A stretch of 34,344 nt of DNA from the NCBI GenBank assembly GCA_023424995.1, contig JAFADH010000049.1, positions 1 through 34,344 of the forward strand, written 5' to 3'. The notes beneath the pieces are model-generated. The model was given only the letters and a program-made list of their open reading frames with translations. It searched no databases and was not told where the DNA came from. Positions 17,460 to 25,177 of the stretch are shown here, one piece after another (the stretch's first letter is position 1; every line of letters begins with the position of its first letter). A program made the translations under genes and the position numbers. This DNA is from Bacillota bacterium (GTDB taxonomy: Bacteria; Bacillota; Clostridia; Lachnospirales; Lachnospiraceae).

Positions 17460-18523
17460 ATTCTTCCCACCCTTGCCACTGTTTTCCGCATTTCATCCCA
17501 TTGCTGCTCCATCTGCTTCACCAGCTTAAACTGGGTGCGGCAGCGGTCCCTGTTATGTTCCTCATGCTTCGTGTGAAAATACTGATCCCCGGATAAATAA
17601 TCCGTAAGAAAACGAACACCGCATTCCAGTGTCATCATCTTCGCTCCGTCACACAGATGCTCCAGCTCACACTCGTTCAGACTGTCTCTGCACACGGATA
17701 AAAACCCTGAAGTATAAGCTTCAAAAAGCTCCGGTGAGAAAGATACCTTTGACAGGTCTGCTTCATCTTCAGCGGCTGTAGACGCGCCAAACCGGATCGA
17801 ATCACCATAATCATTCATGATAAGTCCGGGCATCACGGTGTCCAAATCAATCACACACAAGGGCTCCCGTGTCAGCCGGTCAAATAATACATTATTAAGC
17901 TTTGTATCATTATGTGTGACACGGACAGGCAGGTCACCCTTATCCCGGAGCCTTATTAATAAAGCTGCATATTCTTCCCGTTGTAAGGCAAATTCTATTT
18001 CCCGTTCAACATGACCTGCCCGTTCCATGGGATCCTTTGCAATTGCTTCTTTTAACATTTTATAATAATTCGGAGTGTTATGAAACAAAGGGATTGTTTC
18101 CTTTAAATCCTTAACCGGAAAATCTGCCAGCTGCTGTTGAAACCGTCCGAAGGCAATCCCGCTTTTTCGAAAGTCGTCCGCACATTCCGCTTTCTCAAAG
18201 CAGATGCTATCCGAGATAAACTCATACATGCGCCAATATTGACCTTCCTTATCGACATGCCAGTCGGTTCCTTCCCGTGTCGGAATAAGGGTCAGTATTT
18301 CCCTGTGCCTTAAATTCAAGCCCTTCAGGTAATGCAGAACTGAGGATAAATTCATCATAAGTGCCTCGGGATTTTTAAATACATGTTTATTTATCTTCTG
18401 GAATATGAACTGGCGCGCAGTGGAATCCACAATCAGATAAGTTTCATTAATATGACCGTTGCCATATCGGCTGCAATAAACCGGATTCCCGTCCAGTTGA
18501 AATTCATAGATTTGCTGTAGCAT
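17456..18523 (-). CDS. nahK: N-acetylhexosamine 1-kinase (NahK/LnpB-like)
   Basis: This 355-residue cytosolic kinase has the aminoglycoside-phosphotransferase fold and is close in length to Bifidobacterium NahK (359). The catalytic loop THNDTKLNN (203-211, D206) and the metal site IDLDTVMPG (225-233, D228) match NahK, as does DSIRFGASTAAEDE (241-254). NahK phosphorylates GlcNAc and GalNAc at the anomeric position, giving the 1-phosphate. The frame is open 35 codons further, but the ATG at 18521-18523 has GGGGGG upstream and begins two bases after the nucleotidyltransferase stop. It overlaps galE by four bases. The three-gene cluster replaces the bifidobacterial lnpBCD order, with a nucleotidyltransferase instead of a GalT-type transferase. 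Confidence 0.88.
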   Translation of the reverse strand: MLQQIYEFQLDGNPVYCSRYGNGHINETYLIVDSTARQFIFQKINKHVFKNPEALMMNLSSVLHYLKGLNLRHREILTLIPTREGTDWHVDKEGQYWRMYEFISDSICFEKAECADDFRKSGIAFGRFQQQLADFPVKDLKETIPLFHNTPNYYKMLKEAIAKDPMERAGHVEREIEFALQREEYAALLIRLRDKGDLPVRVTHNDTKLNNVLFDRLTREPLCVIDLDTVMPGLIMNDYGDSIRFGASTAAEDEADLSKVSFSPELFEAYTSGFLSVCRDSLNECELEHLCDGAKMMTLECGVRFLTDYLSGDQYFHTKHEEHNRDRCRTQFKLVKQMEQQWDEMRKTVARVGRI

Positions 18524-18525
18524 GA

Positions 18526-19440
18526 TTAATCCCCCCATAATGTTTCGGAATAAAGTCCATTCCCTTTCATAGCAGCAACAGCCAAGCGTACCGCCGGCAT
18601 ATCCTGCGGATAGGTTACACCGAACCATTTCTCATGGGTCGGCAATACCGTTACCTCTGTTTTTTTATCCATCAGCATTGCATTCACTACAGTCGGTAAA
18701 AAATATTCACATTTTAACGGATTCACCTGCAGGCTTTCTTTTAAAAATGAGGTAAAGCGCCTGTCTGCTTCCTCAATAAATGCATGTCCGAAGCCCCATA
18801 GATTCATGGAGACCATAGTTCCTGCAGGTACAAAGGCATATTCATTATTCTCCGTAACATAAGCGGCTCCGCCTGACCTTGGTTCAATATGAGTCCGTTC
18901 CGTAATCTCCAGCAGATTAAGACGGCCATCCGTTTTACATATGCCCCGGGATACATGCCCATGCTCGGTCAAGGTGTTTTCAATCCGGTAACCTACCATG
19001 CCGTAGTGATTATCGTCCGCTTTCGTACTTAAAAATTGATAGATTTGTTTAAAAGCAGCCGCACCGTAAAAATCGTCGGCATTGATTACTGCAAACGGTC
19101 CATGGACCATATCTTTGGCACTAAGCACCGCATGAGCTGTTCCCCAGGGTTTTATGCGGTTCTCCGGCACCCCAAAGCCGGCAGGCAAGCTGTCTTTTGT
19201 CTGATATGCATATTGCAGATCAATATATCGGGATACCCGGTTACCGATCACTTCTTTAAATTCCTCTTCCAGCTGCGGTGTGATCACACAGATTACTTTT
19301 TCAAAGCCTGCCCGGTATGCGTCATAGATGGAATAATCGATTATGATATGTCCATCCTCATCCACCGGATCTATCTGCTTCAGCCCGCCGTAACGGCTGC
19401 CCAATCCGGCAGCTAATATTAAAAGTACCGGTTTTTCCAT
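18526..19440 (-). CDS. Sugar-1-phosphate nucleotidyltransferase, probably uridylyltransferase
   Basis: This 304-residue cytosolic NTP-transferase-fold enzyme has the N-terminal signature LAAGLGSRYGGLKQ (9-22), GTAHAV (100-105) that contacts the base and sugar, and the metal-binding NADDFYG (120-126). Its position ahead of an N-acetylhexosamine 1-kinase and galE suggests that it converts GalNAc- or GlcNAc-1-phosphate with UTP to the UDP-sugar. The start is the ATG at 19438-19440 with AAAGGAGG eight bases upstream; an upstream in-frame start would lie inside the promoter. It is the first gene of the four-gene operon, behind a promoter with a perfect TTGACA. Confidence 0.85.
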   Translation of the reverse strand: MEKPVLLILAAGLGSRYGGLKQIDPVDEDGHIIIDYSIYDAYRAGFEKVICVITPQLEEEFKEVIGNRVSRYIDLQYAYQTKDSLPAGFGVPENRIKPWGTAHAVLSAKDMVHGPFAVINADDFYGAAAFKQIYQFLSTKADDNHYGMVGYRIENTLTEHGHVSRGICKTDGRLNLLEITERTHIEPRSGGAAYVTENNEYAFVPAGTMVSMNLWGFGHAFIEEADRRFTSFLKESLQVNPLKCEYFLPTVVNAMLMDKKTEVTVLPTHEKWFGVTYPQDMPAVRLAVAAMKGNGLYSETLWGD

Positions 19441-19467
19441 ATCCTTAGCCTCCTTTTCGTTTCTATG

Positions 19468-19500
19468 ATTATATAATAACGAATCGCAGAAGAGTGTCAA
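19468..19500 (-). promoter_or_regulatory. Promoter of the amino-sugar nucleotide operon
   Basis: A perfect TTGACA (19495-19500 in complement) is followed by an AT-rich stretch holding TATTAT at 16-bp spacing, TTATAT at 18-bp spacing and TATAAT at 21-bp spacing. The operon start is about 30 bp further. The face towards the divergent AraC gene is the likely regulator site, though no clear repeat was seen. Confidence 0.6.
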
Positions 19501-19560
19501 TATTGTCAGGAGAAGACAGTACGAATAGATGAAACCAAAATCGATTCAGATAAATTTATA

Positions 19561-19589
19561 TGGATAAACCGAAAGAATTATGCTATATT
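19561..19589 (+). promoter_or_regulatory. Candidate extended -10 promoter of the AraC regulator gene
   Basis: TGC-TATATT (19581-19589) gives an extended -10 with a weak -35, TGGATA (19561-19566), at 17-bp spacing, about 24 bp before the start. Confidence 0.4.
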
Positions 19590-19612
19590 CATGATAGAGA
19601 GGTGTGAGAGAT

Positions 19613-20761
19613 ATGCTTGAAAATCTAAATAAATTATCGTTCCAGAAGTTTGGCGAGATATTATCCGGTGCGATCCCGGAAGAAAAGGATACCCACGGTA
19701 TTACTGTTGTCATGTCCGACGAAGAATTTTATCGTTTTCCGGATACTGCCGTGTACCTTGAGCGAAAGACGGGTATTCCTGCCCTGATAATATCCGGTGA
19801 TGATTTCGGCACACAGCATAAATTCTATCTGGATAAACCCGTGAAGCTTAATCCGGGAGTATGGTTTCGGATTCTTACAACGGTTGAAGACGATTGTGTC
19901 TATAAGATAATTCCAAAGGAAGCAGAATATGAAACAAGAGCCCTGACAGTGAAGGACGAGGAGGTTTTCAGTCCGACCCTTGCCATCTACAATATCTATA
20001 CCTTGTTTTACCAGGAACGGGAGAAAGGCTTTTTCTTTGCCGGTGAGCAGCATAGACCCTATGAGCTGGTGTATGTCGACAGCGGTATTCTTCACAGTGT
20101 AACCAATGGACAGGATTTTGTTCTGGAACAGGGGGATCTGATGGTTTATGCCCGGGACCAATGGCATATGCAATATGGAGAGAAAGAGCATTCGGTATGC
20201 TTTATCACCATATCCTTTGATATGGATTGTCCATATTCCGATATCATAATGAATCGTAAGCTCTCTGCCGGTAATGAAGCCAAAAAAATTCTTTCGCAAT
20301 TATTGGAGGAACAAAACAATTCCCATATTCTTCGGGATGATCTTCTTCAGTGTAAGCTGCGGGAATTATTCATCTATCTGATCCGCAAGGAACAGCAATC
20401 CTCCGAAAGTAAAGTATATTCTGTTATCGCAGCAAGCTCCAGGCAGAATATCATAGATTCCGCCCAACGGTATATTGCAGATAATCTTTATCGGCATTTA
20501 ACTGTGGAAGGGATTGCTAAGGATATTAATGTAAGTGTTTCCTATATGTCAGCCATTTTCAGAAACAGCTTTGGCATGCCCCCAAGCCGGTACATCCGCC
20601 GGGCTAAATTAGAAGAAGGGAAACGGATGATTCGGGAAGCCTCCCAGCCCATCAGTATCATAGCCTCCGCTCTCGGCTATTCTACGCTGCAGCACTTTTC
20701 CAGATGCTTTAAGACCGAGTTTGATGTAACACCCTCGGAATATGCAAAGGCCTTAAGATGA
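19613..20761 (+). CDS. AraC-family transcriptional regulator with cupin-like sensor domain
   Basis: This 382-residue cytosolic DNA-binding protein has a middle region (about 135-210) with a cupin-type sugar-sensing barrel (GEQHRPYELVYVDSGILHSV, then LEQGDLMVYARDQWHMQY). The C-terminal 100 residues form an AraC/XylS double helix-turn-helix (VEGIAKDINVSVSYMSAIF, then ISIIASALGYSTLQHFSRCF). The ATG at 19613 follows GAGAGG; a GTG three codons earlier overlaps that site and is less likely. The first 130 residues are not a recognisable domain. It is divergent from the nucleotidyltransferase-kinase-galE-GH123 operon and is the natural candidate regulator of it. Confidence 0.9.
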   Translation: MLENLNKLSFQKFGEILSGAIPEEKDTHGITVVMSDEEFYRFPDTAVYLERKTGIPALIISGDDFGTQHKFYLDKPVKLNPGVWFRILTTVEDDCVYKIIPKEAEYETRALTVKDEEVFSPTLAIYNIYTLFYQEREKGFFFAGEQHRPYELVYVDSGILHSVTNGQDFVLEQGDLMVYARDQWHMQYGEKEHSVCFITISFDMDCPYSDIIMNRKLSAGNEAKKILSQLLEEQNNSHILRDDLLQCKLRELFIYLIRKEQQSSESKVYSVIAASSRQNIIDSAQRYIADNLYRHLTVEGIAKDINVSVSYMSAIFRNSFGMPPSRYIRRAKLEEGKRMIREASQPISIIASALGYSTLQHFSRCFKTEFDVTPSEYAKALR

Positions 20762-20810
20762 GATATACTATGAGTTATATTACTTTAGAAAGGTTAGGAG
20801 AATTTAATAT

Positions 20811-21452
20811 ATGAAGCAGTATTGTATTGAAAAAGTAAATTCTGAAATGTTGTCACAGGATGCAGTGTGGAACGGCATTCCAATTGCCGGGATCGATCAT
20901 TATGCCTGGGGAGGTGTTTACCAGCCGTTTGCAGCCGCTCAGATTGTCCGCACTTCAGATGCTTTCCATCTCAGAATGGAAGCCCTGGAGCCATATAAAA
21001 ATATGCGGATTACCAAGACAGGGGCCTCCGATAATATCTGTCAGGACAGCTGTCTGGAATTTTTTCTTTCACCATCCCCGGATTCCGATCAGCGGTATCT
21101 TAATTTTGAAATCAATCCGGCCGGAGCATTATTGGTTGAAATAGGACCCGACCGGTTTCACAGGTCATCCATCAGCAAGCAGTGCTTACCGGAATGCACC
21201 ATATCACCATTTATTCGTAATACAGATACCGATTCTTCGCTTGTAAGATGGGGCTTTAATTTTTGTATCCCTTTTTCTTATATACAAAGCTATTTTCATA
21301 ATTTTGATCCGTCATCCCGTCAGCAATTACGCTGCAATTTCTATAAATGCGGTGATTCTACTCCGGTCCCTCATTACGGTTCCTGGAATCCCATTGAGAC
21401 CGATACTCCGGATTTTCATCGCCCGGAATTTTTCGGACAGCTTATAATGTAG
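20811..21452 (+). CDS. CBM9-like (DOMON-type) carbohydrate-binding-domain protein
   Basis: This 213-residue protein consists almost wholly of a family-9-like carbohydrate-binding beta-sandwich. The pattern DSCLEFFLSPSPDSD, YLNFEINPAGALL and a C-terminal HYGSWNPIETDTPDFHRPEF resembles the stand-alone CBM9-like proteins found beside sugar-utilisation genes. There is no signal peptide or membrane segment, so it should be cytoplasmic, which is odd for a binding module. It follows the AraC regulator gene by 49 bp with AGGAG upstream and is probably co-transcribed. It may bind an intracellular glycan or sugar ligand, or be a derived enzyme; nothing in the sequence decides. It converges on the ATPase gene and methyltransferase remnant. 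Confidence 0.7.
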   Translation: MKQYCIEKVNSEMLSQDAVWNGIPIAGIDHYAWGGVYQPFAAAQIVRTSDAFHLRMEALEPYKNMRITKTGASDNICQDSCLEFFLSPSPDSDQRYLNFEINPAGALLVEIGPDRFHRSSISKQCLPECTISPFIRNTDTDSSLVRWGFNFCIPFSYIQSYFHNFDPSSRQQLRCNFYKCGDSTPVPHYGSWNPIETDTPDFHRPEFFGQLIM

Positions 21453-21462
21453 AAAACGTGCT

Positions 21463-21631
21463 GTCATACTGTCGCAGACACTGATGACTGCCGGTCACCC
21501 AGCTCCAGCACCAGACCTTCTTTTATGTTAAAACACGGTAATAACTTTTGCACATAATCTGCCCACTCTTTATAGGGAAGATTATCCATGAAGAGATCGT
21601 AGACAGCAGCAGATCCTGTATATGACTGCAT
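21463..21631 (-). pseudogene. Degraded copy of the methyltransferase gene at 4159-5067
   Basis: On the minus strand an ATG (21629-21631) opens a frame, MQSYTGSAAVYDLFMDNLPY then KEWADYVQKLLPCFNIKEGL-VLELG, closely matching residues 1-45 of the intact methyltransferase. Directly after VLELG the sequence jumps to the AVISVCDSM region, an internal deletion of about 175 bp that also shifts the frame, giving a stop soon after. No further homology is seen past 21463, where the CBM9-like gene ends. The ATG aligns with the TTG start of the intact gene. The methyltransferase motif I is removed, so no function is expected. Confidence 0.88.
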
Positions 21632-21648
21632 TTTCACACTCTGCCTTT

Positions 21649-22947
21649 CTATGGTTTTAAGCAGTACACAGCATAGAGCGGAATACTTTTTATATTATTT
21701 TCAAAACCAAAATTTTTCGCCGATACTCTAACGGAATAAGGTATGTTATATTTTGAGACAAAGGTCATCAGGCTTTTCGCCCTGACATTATCTGCAGCCT
21801 TTGCCTCAATCGGTATGATATTCCCCCGCGAATCCTGAATAACGAAATCCAGCTCTGCTTTACCGGGTGATTCCCAGTAATAAGGAGTAAACCCATTGGT
21901 AACCAATGCCTGCATAACATAATTTTCAGTCAAGGCTCCTTTAAAATTATTCAAACCGGATAACCCGCCAATAATAGCATTCGGCGCAATATCAAACTTT
22001 GCACATAGCAGTCCTGTATCCATCATATATATTTTAAAAGAATTATGATCCGCATACGCTGAAAGCGGTATCTTTCCTTCCGTTACCTTAATGCACTGAT
22101 TGATCATACCTGCTGCCCTTAACCAGTGAATAGGGATTTCATATTCATATGCTCTGGCACCTGATTTAATCAACTTATACTGAAATTTATGATTTTCTTT
22201 GGCCAGCTGACCGGGAACACTGCTCCACGCAGCCATAATACGGTTGGTTTCTCCTGCAGTTGCATATTTCGCCATATCCGCAATATATGCATCATTCAGA
22301 TTCTTAAGAATTGCCAGCACAAAATTAAAATCCTTCGTTTCCACATATTCAGCAACTGCTCTTGGCATGCCTCCGACAATCAGATAGATTTTATATAAGT
22401 CAAGCGCCGTATCATGCAAAGAAAAGGGTGTAAAATGCTTATATGCTTCATTAATGAGTTCACTCATCTTCTTTTTATCCAAAGCCCATAGGAATTCTTC
22501 AAAATCCAGCGGATATAAGGTCATCATATCCACTTTACCAACCGGAAAAGAATATTTCTCCCTATTAAGGGCAACTCCCAGCAAGCTTCCTGCAGCAATA
22601 ATATGATAATCCGGTTCGTTCTCACAAAAATATTTTAACGAAGTCAACGCACGTTCACAAGCCTGAATCTCATCCAGAATAATTAAGGTATCTTTTTTTA
22701 ATATGCTTTGTCCACTTTTCGCTGAAAGCTCCCTGAGGATGCGTTCAGGATTTAAATCCCGTTCAAAGATAGCGGCCGTCTCGTAGGAATCCTCCATATT
22801 AAAATATACTGTGTTCTTATAATGGGCTTTTCCGAAAGTAAGACTGGTATATGTCTTTCCCACTTGCCTGGCTCCATATAAGATTAAAGGCTTCCGCCTT
22901 GTACTTTCTTTCCATTTCAAAAGCTCATTTACAATTTTTCGTTCCAT
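21649..22947 (-). CDS. AAA ATPase with DUF4143 and C-terminal nuclease-like domain
   Basis: This protein of about 432 residues belongs to the AAA_14-DUF4143 family. Walker A is GARQVGKT (25-32), Walker B is LIILDE (88-93) and the sensor-like IIAAGS is at about 117-122. The DUF4143 region (about 190-350) precedes a PD-(D/E)XK-type motif, ELDFVIQDSRGNIIPIEAKA, in which D, E and K are in place. The family is widespread and its role is poorly known. The start has GAGGTG upstream and a strong promoter lies 20-50 bp before it, so it is monocistronic. Its final 20 codons are shared with the remnant before the methyltransferase at 5085-5159, and its stop abuts the methyltransferase remnant. Confidence 0.92.
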   Translation of the reverse strand: MERKIVNELLKWKESTRRKPLILYGARQVGKTYTSLTFGKAHYKNTVYFNMEDSYETAAIFERDLNPERILRELSAKSGQSILKKDTLIILDEIQACERALTSLKYFCENEPDYHIIAAGSLLGVALNREKYSFPVGKVDMMTLYPLDFEEFLWALDKKKMSELINEAYKHFTPFSLHDTALDLYKIYLIVGGMPRAVAEYVETKDFNFVLAILKNLNDAYIADMAKYATAGETNRIMAAWSSVPGQLAKENHKFQYKLIKSGARAYEYEIPIHWLRAAGMINQCIKVTEGKIPLSAYADHNSFKIYMMDTGLLCAKFDIAPNAIIGGLSGLNNFKGALTENYVMQALVTNGFTPYYWESPGKAELDFVIQDSRGNIIPIEAKAADNVRAKSLMTFVSKYNIPYSVRVSAKNFGFENNIKSIPLYAVYCLKP

Positions 22948-22969
22948 TTTGTGTATTCACCTCATACTT

Positions 22970-22998
22970 ATTATACCCATATTAGTGCATATTAACAA
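22970..22998 (-). promoter_or_regulatory. Promoter of the ATPase gene
   Basis: On the minus strand, TTGTTA (22993-22998) and consensus TATAAT (22970-22975) are separated by exactly 17 bases, about 22 bp before the start codon. Confidence 0.75.
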
Positions 22999-23281
22999 CA
23001 CAAATCTTATTATAAATAAATTAATAGGATTTATGTCTTCCAATATATTTTACTGGATTATGCAGAGCACCATCAAAAGTGCTCTAAGACTTTAGCTATT
23101 TCATGAGGATTACTTGGCTGATCTGAAAAACTGATTGTTTGCCAGCATCTCACAATGACCCATGGTTTACACAATATTCGGAAATATGAGTTGAATAGTA
23201 ACATACAGCCATATCTGCCATGTGATTATACGGCATAGCTAAAGCCGGATCTGTAGTTTATAAATTATATCTATGATAAAA
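22999..23281. other. Intergenic stretch with no recognised gene
   Basis: The gap between the ATPase and xylB (22948-23458) holds the ATPase promoter at one end and the xylB terminator near the other. Between them I see only AT-rich sequence and one 7-bp perfect hairpin, AGAGCAC (23064-23070) with GTGCTCT (23079-23085), which has no T-run. A 71-codon frame at 23273-23488 lacks a ribosome binding site and overlaps the terminator and the end of xylB, so it is not called. Confidence 0.6.
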
Positions 23282-23324
23282 CAAGGGCTGATACAGACTA
23301 TTATAAAATCTATATCAACCCTTG
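23282..23324 (-). terminator. Probable terminator after xylB
   Basis: A 12-bp stem (CAAGGGCTGATA at 23282-23293 with TATCAACCCTTG at 23313-23324) is fully paired on the minus strand, counting one G-U, and mismatched at that position on the plus strand. It is followed on the minus strand by TTTTAT. It is about 135 bp past the xylB stop. Confidence 0.65.
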
Positions 23325-23458
23325 CTAATTATATGTTTTTCACCCACAGTCTTACTTATAAAGCTTATGCTCAACATTTAGTACAGCATTATTTGAGTTT
23401 TACTTTATTTCAGCAGTGGATATTTATAGATATAAGAATGTCAGAAATTCAGATCAGC

Positions 23459-24928
23459 CTATATCATCTTATCGTAAATATTCTTTAATGCCGGATAGAT
23501 CTCCTTAAATACTTTATATTTTTTATTATAGGCTTCTACAATCGTCGGATCCTGTTCCGTCGTCTTCACTACCTTGATTAATTTCGCTGCCGCATCCTCT
23601 ACGTTCGGATACTTGCCGCAGCCCACGGCTGCCAGTATCGCCGCACCGAATGCCGGACCTTCCACGGAATTAATTTTATCCACCTTTACATCCAGGACAT
23701 TGGCAATAATCTTACACCACAGCGGACTCTTTGCTCCGCCGCCGTTAATACGGATACGATCCAGCTTAACCCCAAGGGATTTTACAATTTCAAAAGAATC
23801 CCTAAGAGCAAATGCCACACCCTCCAGCATCGCCTGTGTCAGATCAGCGCGAGTGGTATCCATGGTCATACCGATGAAGGTCCCTCTTGCATTGGGATTG
23901 TTATGGGGGGTTCTTTCACCCATAAGATAAGGCAGGAAATACACCTTATTCTCACCCAGCCTGGTTACGGGTTTTTCTTCGGTTACATAATCCTTGGTCT
24001 GAAGAATTTCCTCCACCCACCATTTGCTGGATGCAGCTGCCGACAGCATAACACCCATGAAGTGGTATTTGCCGTCTGCGTGTGCAAAGGCATGAAGCGC
24101 ATTCTTATCATCCACTGCAAATTCTCCGGAGGAGATGAATACCACCCCTGAGGTTCCCAGGGATACGTTGCATTTACCCTCACCAACCGTACCTGTACCC
24201 ACAGCAGCCACTGCCTGGTCACCGCCTCCGGCGATCACCTTGACATGGGTGGATAAGCCCAGCTCCTGTGCCGCCTCAGCCGACAGGCTGCCTACCACCT
24301 GGTAGGATTCGAAGATCTTAGCCATCTGTTCTTCCTTTAAGCCGCAGATATCAAGCATTTCCTTAGACCAGCATTTATTCTTCACATCAAAGAGAAGCAT
24401 TCCGGAAGCATCGGATACATCGGTGCAATGCACCCCGGAGAGCTTGTAAGCGATATAATCCTTGGGAAGCATTACCTTCTTAATCCTGGCAAAATTCTCA
24501 GGCTCATGCTTTCTCACCCATAACAGCTTCGGTGCGGTAAAGCCGGTCAATGCCATATTCGCTGTGTAGCCGGAGATCTTCTCTCTTCCGATCTCATGAT
24601 TCAGATAATCACATTCTGCCTGAGTGCGGCCGTCATTCCAGAGAATAGCGGGACGGATCACTTTATCCTCCTCATCAAGAATTACCATGCCATGCATCTG
24701 TCCGCTGAAGCTGATGCCGTCAATCTGTGATTTATCCTGGTCCCCGGTCAGCTCCTTCATGCCATCCACCAGAGCGGTATACCAGTCCTCCGGATTCTGC
24801 TCCGACCAGCCCGGCTTCGGAAAATATAAGGGGTATTCTCTTGTAACGATGCTCTTGATGTCTCCCGCTTCATCCATTAACAGAAGCTTAACGGAGGAAG
24901 TTCCTAAATCCACACCTACATATAACAT
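23459..24928 (-). CDS. xylB: Xylulokinase
   Basis: This 489-residue cytosolic FGGY-family kinase phosphorylates D-xylulose to xylulose 5-phosphate for the pentose phosphate pathway. The N-terminal phosphate-binding motif GVDLGTSSVKLLLMD (5-19), the substrate-site motif SFSGQMHGMV with the typical xylulokinase GQMHG, and the C-terminal NGGGAKSPLW signature are all present, and length is standard. The start has AGAGGAG nine bases upstream. It stands alone, with its own promoter, a structured 5' leader and a terminator; xylose isomerase and xylose transport genes are not in the window. Confidence 0.95.
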   Translation of the reverse strand: MLYVGVDLGTSSVKLLLMDEAGDIKSIVTREYPLYFPKPGWSEQNPEDWYTALVDGMKELTGDQDKSQIDGISFSGQMHGMVILDEEDKVIRPAILWNDGRTQAECDYLNHEIGREKISGYTANMALTGFTAPKLLWVRKHEPENFARIKKVMLPKDYIAYKLSGVHCTDVSDASGMLLFDVKNKCWSKEMLDICGLKEEQMAKIFESYQVVGSLSAEAAQELGLSTHVKVIAGGGDQAVAAVGTGTVGEGKCNVSLGTSGVVFISSGEFAVDDKNALHAFAHADGKYHFMGVMLSAAASSKWWVEEILQTKDYVTEEKPVTRLGENKVYFLPYLMGERTPHNNPNARGTFIGMTMDTTRADLTQAMLEGVAFALRDSFEIVKSLGVKLDRIRINGGGAKSPLWCKIIANVLDVKVDKINSVEGPAFGAAILAAVGCGKYPNVEDAAAKLIKVVKTTEQDPTIVEAYNKKYKVFKEIYPALKNIYDKMI

Positions 24929-24953
24929 ATCGTATGACTCCTCTCTGATTTGT

Positions 24954-25003
24954 GAAAGGAGATTAGCTCCTTTCTGTCTTTTGAAAGGCAGGTTGCACCT
25001 TTC
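24954..25003 (-). promoter_or_regulatory. Structured xylB leader, candidate RNA switch
   Basis: Read on the minus strand, the leader has four short complementary blocks: GAAAGG (24998-25003), CCTTTC (24983-24988), GAAAGGAG (24967-24974) and CTCCTTTC (24954-24961). Blocks 1-2 and 3-4 form two hairpins, but 1-4 and 2-3 can also pair. CTCCT of block 4 is complementary to the AGGAG of the xylB ribosome binding site 15 bases further on. This is the geometry of a translation-control switch. No known riboswitch class was recognised. Confidence 0.45.
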
Positions 25004-25043
25004 GATTTTTTATTTATTTTGTGAGTAAACTATATCTGAAATA

Positions 25044-25072
25044 ACTATATCAACTTATATATTTAATGTCAA
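25044..25072 (-). promoter_or_regulatory. xylB promoter
   Basis: A perfect TTGACA (25067-25072 in complement) and TATAGT (25044-25049) are 17 bases apart. The predicted transcript would start near 25037, giving a leader of about 110 bases before xylB. Confidence 0.85.
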
Positions 25073-25084
25073 GAAAGTTAATGC

Positions 25085-25140
25085 TATACAAGAGCTGAGG
25101 AGTAAATATTTTTTGATATTTACTCCTCAGCTCTTGTATA
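25085..25140. repeat. 25-bp perfect inverted repeat
   Basis: Arms 25085-25109 and 25116-25140 are exact reverse complements with a six-base loop, TTTTTG. The arms contain GAGCTGAGGAGTAAATAT and its complement. The structure lies 38 bp past the stop of the large secreted protein gene and just upstream of the xylB promoter. Neither strand has a convincing T-run after the stem, so it may be a terminator, a transcript-stabilising hairpin or a small inserted element. Confidence 0.9.
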
Positions 25141-25177
25141 GGTATGCGTATTTACTTCTTCTGCTCTTATTTCAATG

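Noticed and set aside
18524..18628. 35-residue N-terminal extension of the kinase
   Set aside because: It lies inside the nucleotidyltransferase gene; the ATG at 18523 has a strong ribosome binding site and gives the family length.
19661..20299. 212-codon minus-strand frame
   Set aside because: It is antisense to the AraC regulator, whose domains are clear.
23064..23085. 7-bp hairpin as a terminator
   Set aside because: There is no T-run and no gene ends next to it.
23273..23488. 71-codon plus-strand frame in the ATPase-xylB gap
   Set aside because: It has no ribosome binding site, covers the xylB terminator and runs into the xylB 3' end.
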